A stretch of DNA of 64,000 nucleotides from Heliopora coerulea (Eukaryota; Cnidaria; Anthozoa; Scleralcyonacea; Helioporidae). A model generated the notes under the pieces. The model was not told the DNA's origin. It saw only the letters and a program-made list of their open reading frames with translations, and made no database searches. The stretch lies in the NCBI GenBank assembly GCA_030142905.1, contig JASJOG010000502.1:1-64000 (forward strand), read 5' to 3'. Below, one piece after another: positions 53,289 through 64,000 of this stretch (positions are counted from its first letter, which is position 1; each line of letters starts with the position of its first letter). The translations under genes and the position numbers were made by a program.

Positions 53289-56200
53289 TTCGTTTATTTT
53301 CCTAAGCATAAGTTGTCTTGATATCAAAAACAAAGGTCTGAACAATAGCAATGGAGTGTACAAGATAAATCCTGACGGAGGAAGCGAAGAAAATGCTTTC
53401 ATAGTCTATTGCGATATCACATCATTTGGTGGTGGATGGACCATGTGCTATACGACAGATAATCACGTGAATACCGAGGCAGAAATCTCATTTAAATTTC
53501 CATATGGTATAGGTGGTTATCGAACAAACTTCAATAATATTCCGGTAAGAACGATAAAAAGAATAATTTCATTTTATCTGAGAAAGCCTGGGCGACAATT
53601 TAAAAACACTTGATGTTAAATCTCTGTTAAAGAAACTTGTAAAATAACGATATCAATGCTCTTTTATCATCACAAATACATTGACAACGTAATGTGAGCA
53701 TCGATCACACGAGTTTTCTGTTGAATTAGTTAAAGAATCGACCATAGTATCGCAGAGATGTTTCACCCACTGGATCAATTGAACTACCCCAGGTTCAGTT
53801 CGACTATTGTCATTTGTAAAGTAAAAAGTATAAAACTGAGAGTGAATTCCATAATGAATAAGGAGTGACTTAAATATTTGTGTTGAAAATACTTCACATG
53901 TACAACATGGAGAAAAAATGAAAAGAGACTTGATTGAAAGAAAATAATGGATATTCATGTTTGAATTTTCACTAAGAAATATCAGCAATTATGGTTTTCA
54001 GGAATGTCGTTAAATTTAGATATAAATGAAAGAGAGCTCTTTCTATTAACAAGGGCAGAGACAGCCCCCAAAAAGGAAGGGGGCTAATGGCTATCGGATT
54101 TAACTTAGCACAGAAGGTAAATAACTTGCAGAAGAGTTTTTGCAGGATATTGTTCCAACAAATGTTGTAGAGCTGTACGGTTTTCATAAATTTTAGGAAA
54201 CCTTTTTGATTTTTAAATTATGCAATCGCATGTCTACGTATCTTACAATTTTTATTTCTTTATAAAGCTTTGAAATAGAACAGAAAAATCACACAAAAAA
54301 ACGGTGACGGAGGCCCTAAGTGTACTACAACGTGCAAGTTTTAAACATTAAAATGTCCAAAGTACTTAATCCTTTCATCATGCAAATCCACAAATTCTTT
54401 TTCCTTTCTGTTCTTTTTTTCTTTCCTTTTTTGTCTGGTAGAGACCATATATCGAACAAAGTACGCTGTCTTTTTGCCATTGAGCTTTTCTATACGAGGA
54501 AAACCACTCAAAACGCGTATTTTCTGATGACTGGTAAATACTAGCGCGAACATTTCGGGACATCTCCATGGTCGCCTCTCCACAGTTTTAGTTTTATTGA
54601 TCAATTATTACACTTTAGTTGGGAACTTTTTTTTTCCACTTGATGTTACACCACATTTCCTCCAGATGTCAAGACTCATTAAATATGAAAGTACAAATTT
54701 TGGTTTTTCTTGGCAGAAATGGGGGGCTCTGTCCCTCAACTTTAAAAGTGTGGGGGTTCAAGCCCCCCTTGCCCTCCTATATCTCCGCCCCTGATTAAAT
54801 TAGATAGTGGACTGCATGCGTTGTGTCTGAATAATAAGTCTGCTAACTAACAAACATTAAATAATAAGCAGTCAACTGACATACAAAAACGGTAAAGAAA
54901 ACGTTAGAAGAAAACATTGGGAGTAAAGTCCTTTTACACCAAGATTTTTCACGAGAAATTGTAATTATTCAATCAATCAAAAATCCTTTTAAAATTCTAT
55001 TGAAATCCACACATGCAATAATACATCCAATTTGAATGTATTAAATCCCGCCTGTATGTGAGGATTAAGGGTTAAAGGGTTAATGGATCGTGAACAAGTT
55101 TTTAAAAGTTAGTGGTTTTTGGAAACTAAGTTGAAAAACAGAACGGAAATTTTTTTGAGTGAAAATAGTAAAGTCCCACGTAAGGGCTTTCTCACATTTT
55201 CTGGCAAGAAGCTATTTCAATTACATCAAGATTCTATTCTTGTCTATCAAACACACCATCTATAATCGTCATTGCATGCTCCAGACATTTTTTAATGCAA
55301 CTGAAAAGTTATATCAGTCACACCTTTCATACCTCTCATTCTTGGCTTTACCGTTTTCACTCTCAGTGACAATGCTAATTAAATTGTGTATACGCCACCT
55401 CTTCACTATTACTTATCATTAAAGAAATGATTTTAAAAAAACGAAGAAAATTCTGGAGTGTGTTCCTGGAGTGTGTTCCTGGAGTGTGAATGGTGAATAT
55501 TTCAACTGATCCCACTCATTCAATGTTATAAATACTCGAGATCCCTTTCACTAATATCTTTAGAAGATGTTACACTATGATACTTTCAGCTGACTGCTAT
55601 CTTGAAAAAGTTTTTACATGCAAATGTAATGTAAATTTTAAAATGTAGGACAATCATCAGTTCTGAGGCTCAAACTAGCCACATGGTACCATTAAGTTAT
55701 AATTTGCTTAACACATTTTTTTGTTCATCTTTTTAAAAACTACCGCGGAAAAAGCAATAGCGGCTCGTGATCACTGCATTCGGGTCGGTGGCCCACGAAA
55801 AATCTCCAAAAATTGAATACAAGCAACTTTTATTTGATTGAGTAAAAACTTTATGACTCTTCACCAGAAGATGACTTCATTCAGTATGTCTGCTTAATAA
55901 GGTACAGTTCGATGAAGATTTGACAATACTAACTGTAAAAAGAGGCACTAAAGGAATTATTGCACCTATTCACATGAGTGGTTTTAATAGATAAGTAAAA
56001 GTAAGTCCGGAATTTACTGAACGTAGCAGCACTGGGTAGGAATCGACTGTCAGTTGCTCAGTCTCCAGAAATGGTTTTCTACTGTTCATCGTGCCTCTCT
56101 ACATCCAGGTTCATTGCTGCTTATCTTCTGGTGTACAACTTGAATGCAGGTCTCTGAACCTTAATCGATTCAGTGCCATTTTCGTAATAAAGAGACCTTC

Positions 56201-57410
56201 AATCGATAGTCCGCTTACACCAATAAATAGGAAAGAGGCATTATGTAAGTGCCGTCGTTTTATTGGATGAGGAATCCCTGACATTTCGATGGCTTTCCTA
56301 ATCCTATCACATTGATTGGGTGGTCCTCTTTGCGACCATCTTTATTTAAGTGGATTAGGTTACCAGGCTGTTTTGACCGTATTTCCTTTATTCAATGATT
56401 GACTTATATCAAACATACAAAATTTTAAGGTAAAAATTTCAAAGGTTGATAACTGCTGTGGTCGATCTCAAAGAATTCCAACGTTTCGAGCGAAGGCCCT
56501 TCGTCAGAGAAAAAAACCAGTTCTGAAATAGGAGTAGCAACTTGACCAGGTTCTATACGAAAATGAGTCGTGACAAAAAGTTTACCAATGCAATGCGAGA
56601 AACAGAAACAAATCAACGACTAGGTAACGACAAGGAAGTTATTTGCCATTTTTAAACGACGATCAGCAAATCGGTATTGAGTTAAATTCCCTTGTTACCT
56701 GGTCGTTGATTTGTTTGTTTTTGTTTTTCCCATTTTATTGGTTAACTTTTTATCATGACTCATTTTCGTATAAAACCTAGTCTAGTTGCTACTTCTATTT
56801 CAGAACACATTTCTTTCTCTGACGAAGGGACTTTGCTCTAAACGTTGGAATTCTTTGAGATCAGTCACGGCAGGTTGTCAACCTTTTAACTTTTTACCTC
56901 CCCCTTTATCCCTGTATGCGCAGTATTCAATTTTTATATCATTGATACAAAACTTGAACTTAATAAAATGCTTTAACTCTTTTTTTATTATAGTTTACTA
57001 AAACAATGTTTGTGGACGAGAAAAGCAAACAAAAAGCAGCCTTTATCAAGACAGGCACTCCTACACCTGCTGGTAATTACGATAAAGGTGCCGGCACGTA
57101 CAGTTTATGGAATGCCCATAATGTTGCCTCCAAAAGCTACAAGTACCAACTGTTGATATGTGATACGACGTTCTATAAAGGACTTCATGTTTCAGGTTAC
57201 ACAAAGAAATGCTTCAAGAATTGTGACTCCTGGTGTGGTGATGTAACCTCTCCATACTTCAGAACTGCTGCTGTTACCGATGGAAGTTATGCTGGGGTCG
57301 CTTGCAACGAGAATGGCGCTCGCGCGAGGCCAAACCGCTTAATAAGCGCGGGAATATCTTTAAGAATAGGAGTAACTTTACATTTATCTTTGTTTGATTC
57401 TGTGGACTAG
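53289..57410 (+). CDS. Coral-type fibrinogen-related secreted protein, two C-terminal exons
   Basis: Exon 53289-53544 (acceptor TTTTCAG, donor GTAAGA) joins in phase 0 to exon 56994-57410 (stop TAG, AATAAA at 57448-57453), about 224 aa. It shows the fibrinogen-C-like start: GVYKINPDGGSEENAFIVYC and DITSFGGGWTMCYTTDNHV, then GGYRTNFNNIP / FTKTMFVDEKSK, YQLLICDTTFYKGLHVSGYT, CDSWCGDVTSPYFRTA and a Cys-containing end. Only the first part of a classical FReD is seen; the rest follows a pattern widespread in coral and anemone secreted proteins of unknown role. A hydrophobic run (SSFIFLSISCLD) opens the first exon and could be a signal peptide if translation starts just upstream; alternatively a signal exon is missing. 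The entry phase is 2, favouring a missing exon. The 3.4-kb intron contains a palindromic PLE terminus. Confidence 0.75.
53545..56434. other. Intron of the fibrinogen-like gene; little recognisable
   Basis: A 13-bp triplicate (TCCTGGAGTGTGT type) lies at about 55452-55490. No exons or known repeats otherwise. Confidence 0.4.
56440..56890. mobile_element. Palindromic Penelope-like terminal repeat without body
   Basis: Two inverted arms of about 210 bp (56440-56650 and 56680-56890), each carrying CAAAGAATTCCAACGTTT, CGAAGG...CCTTCGTCAGAG and further shared text (AAATCAACGAC, ATGAGTC). The left arm keeps the hammerhead-like blocks CTGACGA and GAAAC (minus strand); the right arm has CTGACGA but TAAAC. 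The smaller copies at 8.5 and 13.3 kb derive from the same family. Confidence 0.75.
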
Positions 57411-58194
57411 AGTTGAGTCGGTTGTTAAATGTTGGATTTTCTTGATAAATAAAGCGTTTGAGTTGCAATACAAAATTCAGAATCGGCGTTGAACATCTAC
57501 TCTTCTTAACTTTATACTACTTGAATTTAACTTCGACATTACAATTCGGTTATATTATATCAACAAAGTAAACCTCCCTAAAAGTAAAACCTTTCCAACT
57601 GCTGGCTCGCGGATTGGTACATAGAACTTAGGCAGACAACTAACCCCCACTCAACCCTCCGTCGATAGTCGTTGTCCAAGACTTTTCAAAGACGTATAGT
57701 CAGCAGAGAACAAATTGAAGCCAAGAGAACTGGCATGTTTGACACTGTTCTGCTAGTAAAAATTTGATGAAATAAGTCATGAGCCCACTAGTAGGATTCG
57801 AAGATTTTTAATAATTTTGTTAAATTCCGTAGTCCATTCAAGGGCAATCAAAGACTTACATGACAATTCCACAATTTCAAAAACTGACATTTCCTTTCAA
57901 AAAATTTGGCTATAACACAATCCATGCTGCATAGAGAAAATCGTCCATGTTTGCACGATACAATCTCTGGATCAGTTAATTGATTTCCGTCGATGCGAGA
58001 GAAAAGCTGCCTGAGTAACAGAAACGTGGATCTTTAAATGTCATATCATGACATACTTACTTCGGTGTTTGGATACCGTGATCCAAAAACTCGACTTTCA
58101 AGTCTAAAACCATTCACTTTTCAAATATCTCAATATCCCGCGTATTTTGATCACAGTGAACAGAAACTTTTCATGAAAATCTGACTCTGCCGAA
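57411..58194. other. 3' flank of the fibrinogen-like gene; nothing further seen
   Basis: Contains the polyadenylation signal at 57448. No other feature recognised. Confidence 0.4.
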
Positions 58195-59170
58195 GTCAAC
58201 AGAAAAAAGGTTGACTCGAGTGGAGTTTGAACTCACGCCTTCGGGATTTCGGTCGCCCGCTCTACCTGTTGAGCTATCGAGTCCACAGGGATTGGAGGCG
58301 AGTTTTATCTAGTTTAAGTGCACGAGATATTCTCGCGACAACTTAACGCTTATCCATGAAAGGATGTGCAGTATTTCAATTCTATTTTATAACCATCCTC
58401 AGGGATATACATGAACAGAAACTTTTCATGACAATCTCACACTGCCGAAGTCAAATGAAAAATGTTGACTAAAGCGGGATTTCAACTCGCATCTTCGGGA
58501 TACCGGTCCGCCACTCTACCTGTTGAGCTATCGAGTCCTCAGGGACTGGAGGCGAGTTTTATCCACGTGCACGAGAAATTCTCGCGACAACTTAACGCTT
58601 ATCTATGAGAGGATGTAATTGTGCCATGTTTGAATTCTATTTCAGAATCATCCTCAGAAATATTCATGAACATAAACTATTCATGATAATCTAACACTGC
58701 CGAAGTCAACTGAAAAATGTTGACTCGAGCGGGATTTGAATTCGCACCTTCATGATACCGGCCCGCCGCTCTCCCTGTTGAGCTTCCTCAGGGATTGGAG
58801 GCGAGTTTTAGCCAACTTAAATGCACGAGGTATTTTCAGTTGACGTCGGCAATGTCAGATTGTCACGAAAAGATTCTGTTCATGTATATCTCTGAGAACG
58901 ATTCTGAAATAGAATTGAAACACTGCACATCCTCTCATGGATAGGCGTTGAGTTGTCGCGAGAATATTTCATGCACTTAAATTGGATAAAAACTCGCCTC
59001 TAATCCCTGTGGACTCAATAGCTCAACACGTAGAGCGGCGGACCGGTATTCCGAAGGTGCAAGTTCAAATCCCACTCGAGTAAACATTTTTCGGTTGACT
59101 TCTTCAGTGTCAGATTATCATGAAAAGTTTCTGTTCGTGTATTTCTCTGAGGATGATTCTGAAATAGATT
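58195..59170. repeat. tRNA-derived repeat family 1: three tandem units, then an inverted unit
   Basis: Minus-oriented units have tRNA-like heads at 58213-58283, 58467-58537 and about 58722-58794 (period 254-255 bp), then from about 58845 the sequence continues in plus orientation with a head at 59012-59082. Heads have a GACTCGA/TCGAGTC acceptor, a TAGCTCAACAGGTAGAGC D-arm and a GCGAGTTCAAATCCCGC T-arm; U33 is missing. Bodies share AGGATGATTCTGAAATAG, GATAAGCGTTAAGTTGTCGC and GAGAATATCTCGTGCACTTA. Confidence 0.85.
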
Positions 59171-59345
59171 AGATCACAGTATTCAAAGTTTTTCCTCTGA
59201 GCTGCTCCAGGCAGCGCATCGTGTTACGCAATATGGCGGTGAGTGTCGCCAGTGTTACTACGGTGGCCCTCAGGGAAATTGCTAAAAATTACAATGTTGG
59301 TTATATATTCGCTGCGAATAAAAGCTATTAAATTCAGATTTAGAT

Positions 59346-59555
59346 ACAATTGTTGCAAACTAAAATTTTTTGTTGCTTCAAATTAATTAAAAGTTTGCTT
59401 GCTGCAAATAAAAACTGTGGTTGCAGAAAATTAAACGTTTGGTCACAGCAAATATAAACTTTGGCTCCTGCAAATTGAAACCCTTGTTGTAGCAAATTAA
59501 ATCCTGCGTTGCAGTAAATTAAACGTTTGACTGATGCAAATTAAAAAGGCCGAAA
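59346..59555. repeat. Diverged 22-bp minisatellite, about nine units
   Basis: Consecutive 22-bp units of the type TTGCAGCAAATTAAACTTTG, each changed at several positions, with the period kept exactly for at least six units (59399-59530). Confidence 0.8.
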
Positions 59556-61439
59556 AAGAATGCACCGCGTGTGATGCCGATGCAATTTGGTAAATAAACT
59601 TGACGTCGGCTATCCCAAGCTAAGTTGACATCATGCCATATAGGTTTTCGTAGGAGCACTTAGTTGTGCCAGATAGACCTTGCATCTGAGTTTAGAATAC
59701 CGTTTTCGGAGTGATATGAGAAACGGAGAACCTTTCCCCCGCTAGTCGGTTCTCCATTTGACTATGATACGGTTGACACATTCCTTGTCGGCCAGGTTTT
59801 TGAAACAGTCCATTCTAATTTAAACGGCATGTAAAATTTTCTTTTCTCAACCCAAGGACACGGTAAATTTATTCTTTTGTGAAATACATTTCAATACGAA
59901 CTAATCCTAACCCTAAACCTAACCATAGGACAGTTTAAGAAAAAAAAATAACAGATTAGAAAATTTGAAGGGTAAAGTCAAGACCTGGATTGGATTCGAT
60001 CAGAGCGTTACTGCTCGTTGGCTTAAAATAACACCACCGACACTATGGCGAATATTAAACGGCAAGTGGTTTAATAAGTTGTTTAATTTTGATTTGATGA
60101 TTGATGTACAATGATCAAGTTGCTATAAACCTTTTGCGCATCTGCGCATCGGAAGCCAAAAGTTTGTTCTAGTCACGTGGATTTTAACTTTACCTTTGTC
60201 TCACGTGAGAAGAGTGTTGTCCAGTTTGTCTCCACCAAGCATAGCAGGTTCCTCGAGGTACTCCGGTTTCCTCCTGTAGTACCACTGGGCCCATGAGTGG
60301 TAGCCCTTACTGGACCTCTAGGGAGAACAGTTTAGTCAGCTGTAAGAGTTATCCATATAAATAAAGGCACTTTATCTTTACTTTAATTTTACCCTTACCT
60401 TTTACGTTAAAACCTTGAGTTTACAAGATACGATGCAAATATGGTTTTGTGAATATATACGAAACGAAACTTGGAAACTAGAGTCAATGAACACGACAAA
60501 AATTGGCTCAAAGCTCAACTTGACAAATCCTCTGTTGCGAAACATGCTTGAAAATAGAATCAGATCACCAAGCAGGATCTTATAAGCATCCTATTAACCC
60601 GTTCCGGTCCTTACCCAACTTTTTAATTTTAATCTGGCCAATACCTTTGAGTACGACAGCGTTTCAAAGTTTTGAAACATCACGCGAGCTTGTTATCCGT
60701 TGGACGACGTTTTGGACTTTTGTATTTCATAAATCCTAAACTTCGTAAATAATTTATAAAAGATACCATGACTCTAATTTTTACTTTTTCAAATTAGAAT
60801 TCTTCAACCACAACTTTGTATCACGTAGACAAATAATCACGTAGAACGAGCGAATGCCGTATGTAAATTCAGCTGACGTTATCAAACACTGAACTCTCAT
60901 GTTTGTCCAAAGTTATGTTATGTTTAAATAAATCAAAACAGTTATGCTCTGAAGATATCCCAGGGCAAGCAGGATGAATGCTTAGCTGATAATAAAAAGA
61001 CAATTTACTAAGTAAAAGCATCTACAGTCAAAAAGAATAAATAAAAAAACTCTTAATCTTCTGGAAAGTATTTGTAAAGGTTAAGAAAAGCTCCAATTCA
61101 ATACTGTATGACCGATTCCTTCGAATTTCGAGGTGTACTATCTACTATGTTGACACGAAACGACTTAACATTTCCATGAATTCGAAACCACGATCTTCTG
61201 CACGCTGCTCAGATACGTCACTTGCTGAGCACTGGCATGGCAAATGGTGAATCTGGAAGAATCAGCGTCTTCACAAATTTTACTGGACTGATAATATTAT
61301 TGCCTAAAATATTACACAAAAACATCTTATAATGCTTCTAATTAGTACTCTTAGAGGCCCGGGATGCAAAATTTAAGTCTGGCTTACTCCCAAGGACAAA
61401 GTTCTCCTTAGCTGTAATTCTAGTTACCAGTCTCCCAGA
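59556..61439. other. No gene recognised
   Basis: A short CTAACCCTAAACCTAACC tract at 59901-59927 is a degenerate telomere-type repeat. The rest shows no exon or repeat I can support. Confidence 0.4.
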
Positions 61440-62685
61440 AGTTTCTTTTTCCAAAACAAGTTGGCCTAGCCGTTAACGCTACTTAGCTGCAAAGTCAAGA
61501 ATTTGTCTCTGCTTCAAAAGACTAATTTTAGTTCATGTGCGCGAATCGACGTTGCAGCATCAAATGAAACCAATTTTTCCCGAAGATCATAAATAAAATA
61601 GAGTTACGTGATCTGAAATGACATGTATTAAGAATTTCTGAATGACGTAATCTGTTGCACGTGACAACATTACAAAATTTAATAATGAGCTCGTGCTCAG
61701 GTCAATTATTTTACGTCACAAAGACTTTTAACGCGAACATTTTATGTTGAGAAAGCGTTAGTTTTCGAAGTGGACATAAAGCTATTTGGTATCTTATGGA
61801 TTTACAAATGTAAGTAGGTCACATTCTGTGCAGAAATAGTTTAACCAATGGTATGTTAACGTTTGAGAAGTCGTACAATCAGGAGCTAATGTTCTGAATA
61901 TTACAAGGCCTAAGATTTGACATGTTTTCTCTGAAAGTTTAATGACTGCGTAAATAAGGAAAGACAGCATTTATATTTTCTGTTTGATGTTAAAATCTCT
62001 AGATTTAGTGCAAAATTTAGTTTGCTTTTATCTTGTACCATATGAAAATAGCCATTCAACACATATACTCAAAGTAGGTCTAGCTACGCTAATGCTACTG
62101 AACTGCAAGTATAGGAGTTAGTCCCAGGCTTCGATAGACTAACTTTAACTCATGTGCATGAAACCACGTCCCTGCAACAAATGAAACCAATTTTACCGAA
62201 AATTATAAATAAGATAGTCATATGTGATCTGAAGTGACATTTGTTAAGAATTTCTGAATGACGTAATCTATTGCACGTGTCAACTGTTACAAATAATGAG
62301 CGCGTGCTCAGGTCAATTATTTTACGTCACGAAGACTTTTGACGGAAATGTTTTATGTTAAGAAGGCGTTAGTTTTGGAAGTGATTATAAATCTATTTGA
62401 TATCTCATTGATTTGAAAATTTAAGTAAATCACATTCTGTACAGAAACAGTTTAACCATTGTTACGTTAACTCTCGAGAAGTCTTATAATGAGGCACTGA
62501 TGTTCTAAATATTATAAGTCCTAAGATTTGACATGCTTTCTCTGAAAGTTTAATGACTGCAAAAATAAGAAAAGATAACATTTATATTTTCTGTTTGGCG
62601 TTAAAATCTTTAGATTTACTGCAAAATTGAGTTTGTTTTTTTATCTAGAACCAAATAAAAATAGCCATCCAACACATTCCCAAAA
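61440..62685. repeat. 617-bp tandem duplication, two units
   Basis: CAAATGAAACCAATTTT occurs at 61561 and 62178; the following 500 bp (AATTTCTGAATGACGTAATC, GCTCAGGTCAATTATTTTAC, AATAGCCATYCAACACAT) run in parallel with about 12-15% differences by eye. No coding frame is conserved. Confidence 0.85.
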
Positions 62686-62995
62686 TGTTAACCTTCTTTC
62701 TTTGACGTGTAGTGCCATTGGAACCATTAATATTTCCACAAAATTTCTAATGATCGTTTAATCTAATAAGCCTAAAAATGATTTCTACGCCCTTGGTACA
62801 GGATAAAAGTTGTAACACTTTAGCTCCAAAGAATCAGATGACAAACTGTTGCTCAATAGAGGAGTTGTGTTAAGGTTTATACAATAGAACCAGCAGCCCC
62901 AAGTTTAAATTTCATTCTTCATGTTATCTAAACCTTACATGAAAATCTAGCAAACGTTCTTCCGTTGTCGGAATATTTTTTCTTGTAAATGTTAG

Positions 62996-63604
62996 GAACA
63001 AATTGAAGAATCTGGAAAGACGTTCTTTAAAGGAAGTTAAGATAGACGTACCTGGTACCAATGAAGATAGTCTTTCGCAACTATCAGTAATTTCTTGTCC
63101 TAACATCGGAGTTTTGGTGCACAAGTATGGTAAAGGTATAAATTCTTTAAGAGAATTAAATTATTTTATATTACATGAGGTTTCAAGATGTGTCATATCA
63201 CCTGGGATTTCTACTATGGTCAGTATATACGTAATTCTATGCCAGCATAAAATTTGTATATTTAACTGACGTTTCGCAGCCAATCCTGAAATGTCTCTAG
63301 AGCTAAATATTATGTACAAGATGATCTCGACTTATATGCTTTACTGTATTATGAAATTTTTCATTGTTAAACACATAATAATTTTATAGAAACTCTTGAC
63401 TTTGGACATGTATAATTTCACTTTGTAACTTAGCAATGTAATTAATTAAAATTTTGGTTAATTTACAAACTAAAATAGGAATCCTTCACGTATTTTTTCT
63501 TATAAAAAATTTCAAAAATTCCTCTTTGCAGTGAATTAAGTTCGACGGCATTAGAAGATCCGAATCAGCACCGAGTTCTTTTTCCACGGACAATTGTCGA
63601 TTGA
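62996..63604 (+). CDS. Last two exons of an unrecognised gene
   Basis: Exon 62996-63124 (acceptor TGTTAG, donor GTATGG) encodes KNLERRSLKEVKIDVPGTNE, DSLSQLSVISCPNIGVLV. In phase 2 it joins exon 63532-63604 (acceptor TTTGCAG), encoding ELSSTALEDPNQHRVLFPRT and IVD, stop TGA. Ser-rich linkers resemble the style of the Death-domain and pentapeptide models. A stronger donor a few bases on (TATG-GTAAAG) would give a stop in the next exon. Upstream exons were not found within the tandem duplication. Confidence 0.4.
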
Positions 63605-64000
63605 AAAGGTTAGTGAGTATTTTATCTTTGGTGACTCATTCAGACAAATGATAAATACCTATCAACCAAAAGCGAGTTTAGTTCGAGAAAGTATTTACCT
63701 GAAGTTTTAGTAAAGACCGAGCAACGAAAGAGCGAGGTCTGTGCAAAAATTCTCTAAGTCGTATACAAATGGAGAAAACGAGTTGAAAAAAGAACATTTT
63801 ATAAGCTATATTTGGCCATTTTTAACTGGACTTTCGTCGTAGCATCTTGCTGTTTACCTTACCTTATTAATTGTTCGTCCTGCTTCGTGTTTCCACCAGT
63901 TAAACATTCATTTATCTTGCTTTTATACAATTAACTTTGAACAAAAGCAGTAGATAGTTTTCCACCACACTTTATTATTTTGAATTTCTCATTTTAGATG
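63605..64000. other. No gene recognised
   Basis: 3' flank of the preceding exons to the end of the window; contains no clear feature. Confidence 0.35.

Overview
This is eukaryotic nuclear DNA, most likely from a cnidarian and probably an anthozoan. The evidence is short phase-matched exons with GT/AG introns, a coral-type fibrinogen-like exon pair, Death-domain, ZU5-like and pentapeptide-repeat exons, several families of Penelope-like elements (PLEs) with GIY-YIG nucleases, tRNA-derived repeats and TTAGGG-type telomeric motifs. No bacterial gene organisation is present. The species cannot be named from sequence alone.

Layout. 0-15 kb: mostly decayed repeats, two PLE remnants (2.2-3.8 and 5.9-6.9 kb), and several degraded duplicate copies of exons whose intact versions lie at 15.5-17.9 kb. 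15.5-28 kb: a plus-strand gene model with a Death domain (five exons, all junctions phase 1). Its introns hold two more PLEs, a 12-bp minisatellite of about 800 bp, a LINE 3' fragment and four copies of a 230-bp element carrying hammerhead ribozymes. 29-33.6 kb: six plus-strand exons encoding ZU5-like beta-sandwich modules. 34.4-36.1 kb: a nearly complete Tc1-type transposon. 37.4-45.2 kb: an eight-exon plus-strand gene with a 1.4-kb exon (glycine-rich hydrophobic segment, Cys-rich region, pentapeptide repeats) and a Ser/Thr/Asn-rich tail. 46.5-48.1 kb: DNA-transposon and hairpin repeats. 48.5-50.8 kb: the 5' part of a DPP8/DPP9-like serine peptidase, frameshifted and incomplete. 53.3-57.4 kb: a coral-type secreted fibrinogen-like gene, 3' exons. 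58.2-62.7 kb: tandem and inverted tRNA-like repeats, a 22-bp minisatellite and a 617-bp tandem duplication. 63.0-63.6 kb: last exons of an unrecognised gene.

The Death-domain, ZU5-like and pentapeptide models are adjacent, on one strand, and could be parts of one large locus. However, exon phases do not join directly at 28.0/29.05 kb or at 33.57/37.38 kb, so they are reported as three models.

The most interesting signal is the group of four hammerhead-bearing elements at 23.0-24.0 and 25.5-25.7 kb. Two encode ribozymes with every core base and all stems intact, and stem I shows compensatory base changes between copies. Their size, slightly-more-than-one-unit length and insertion into TA/TG repeats fit metazoan retrozymes (small circular-RNA retroelements), for which PLEs are the suspected machinery. 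Five or more PLE remnants lie in the same window.
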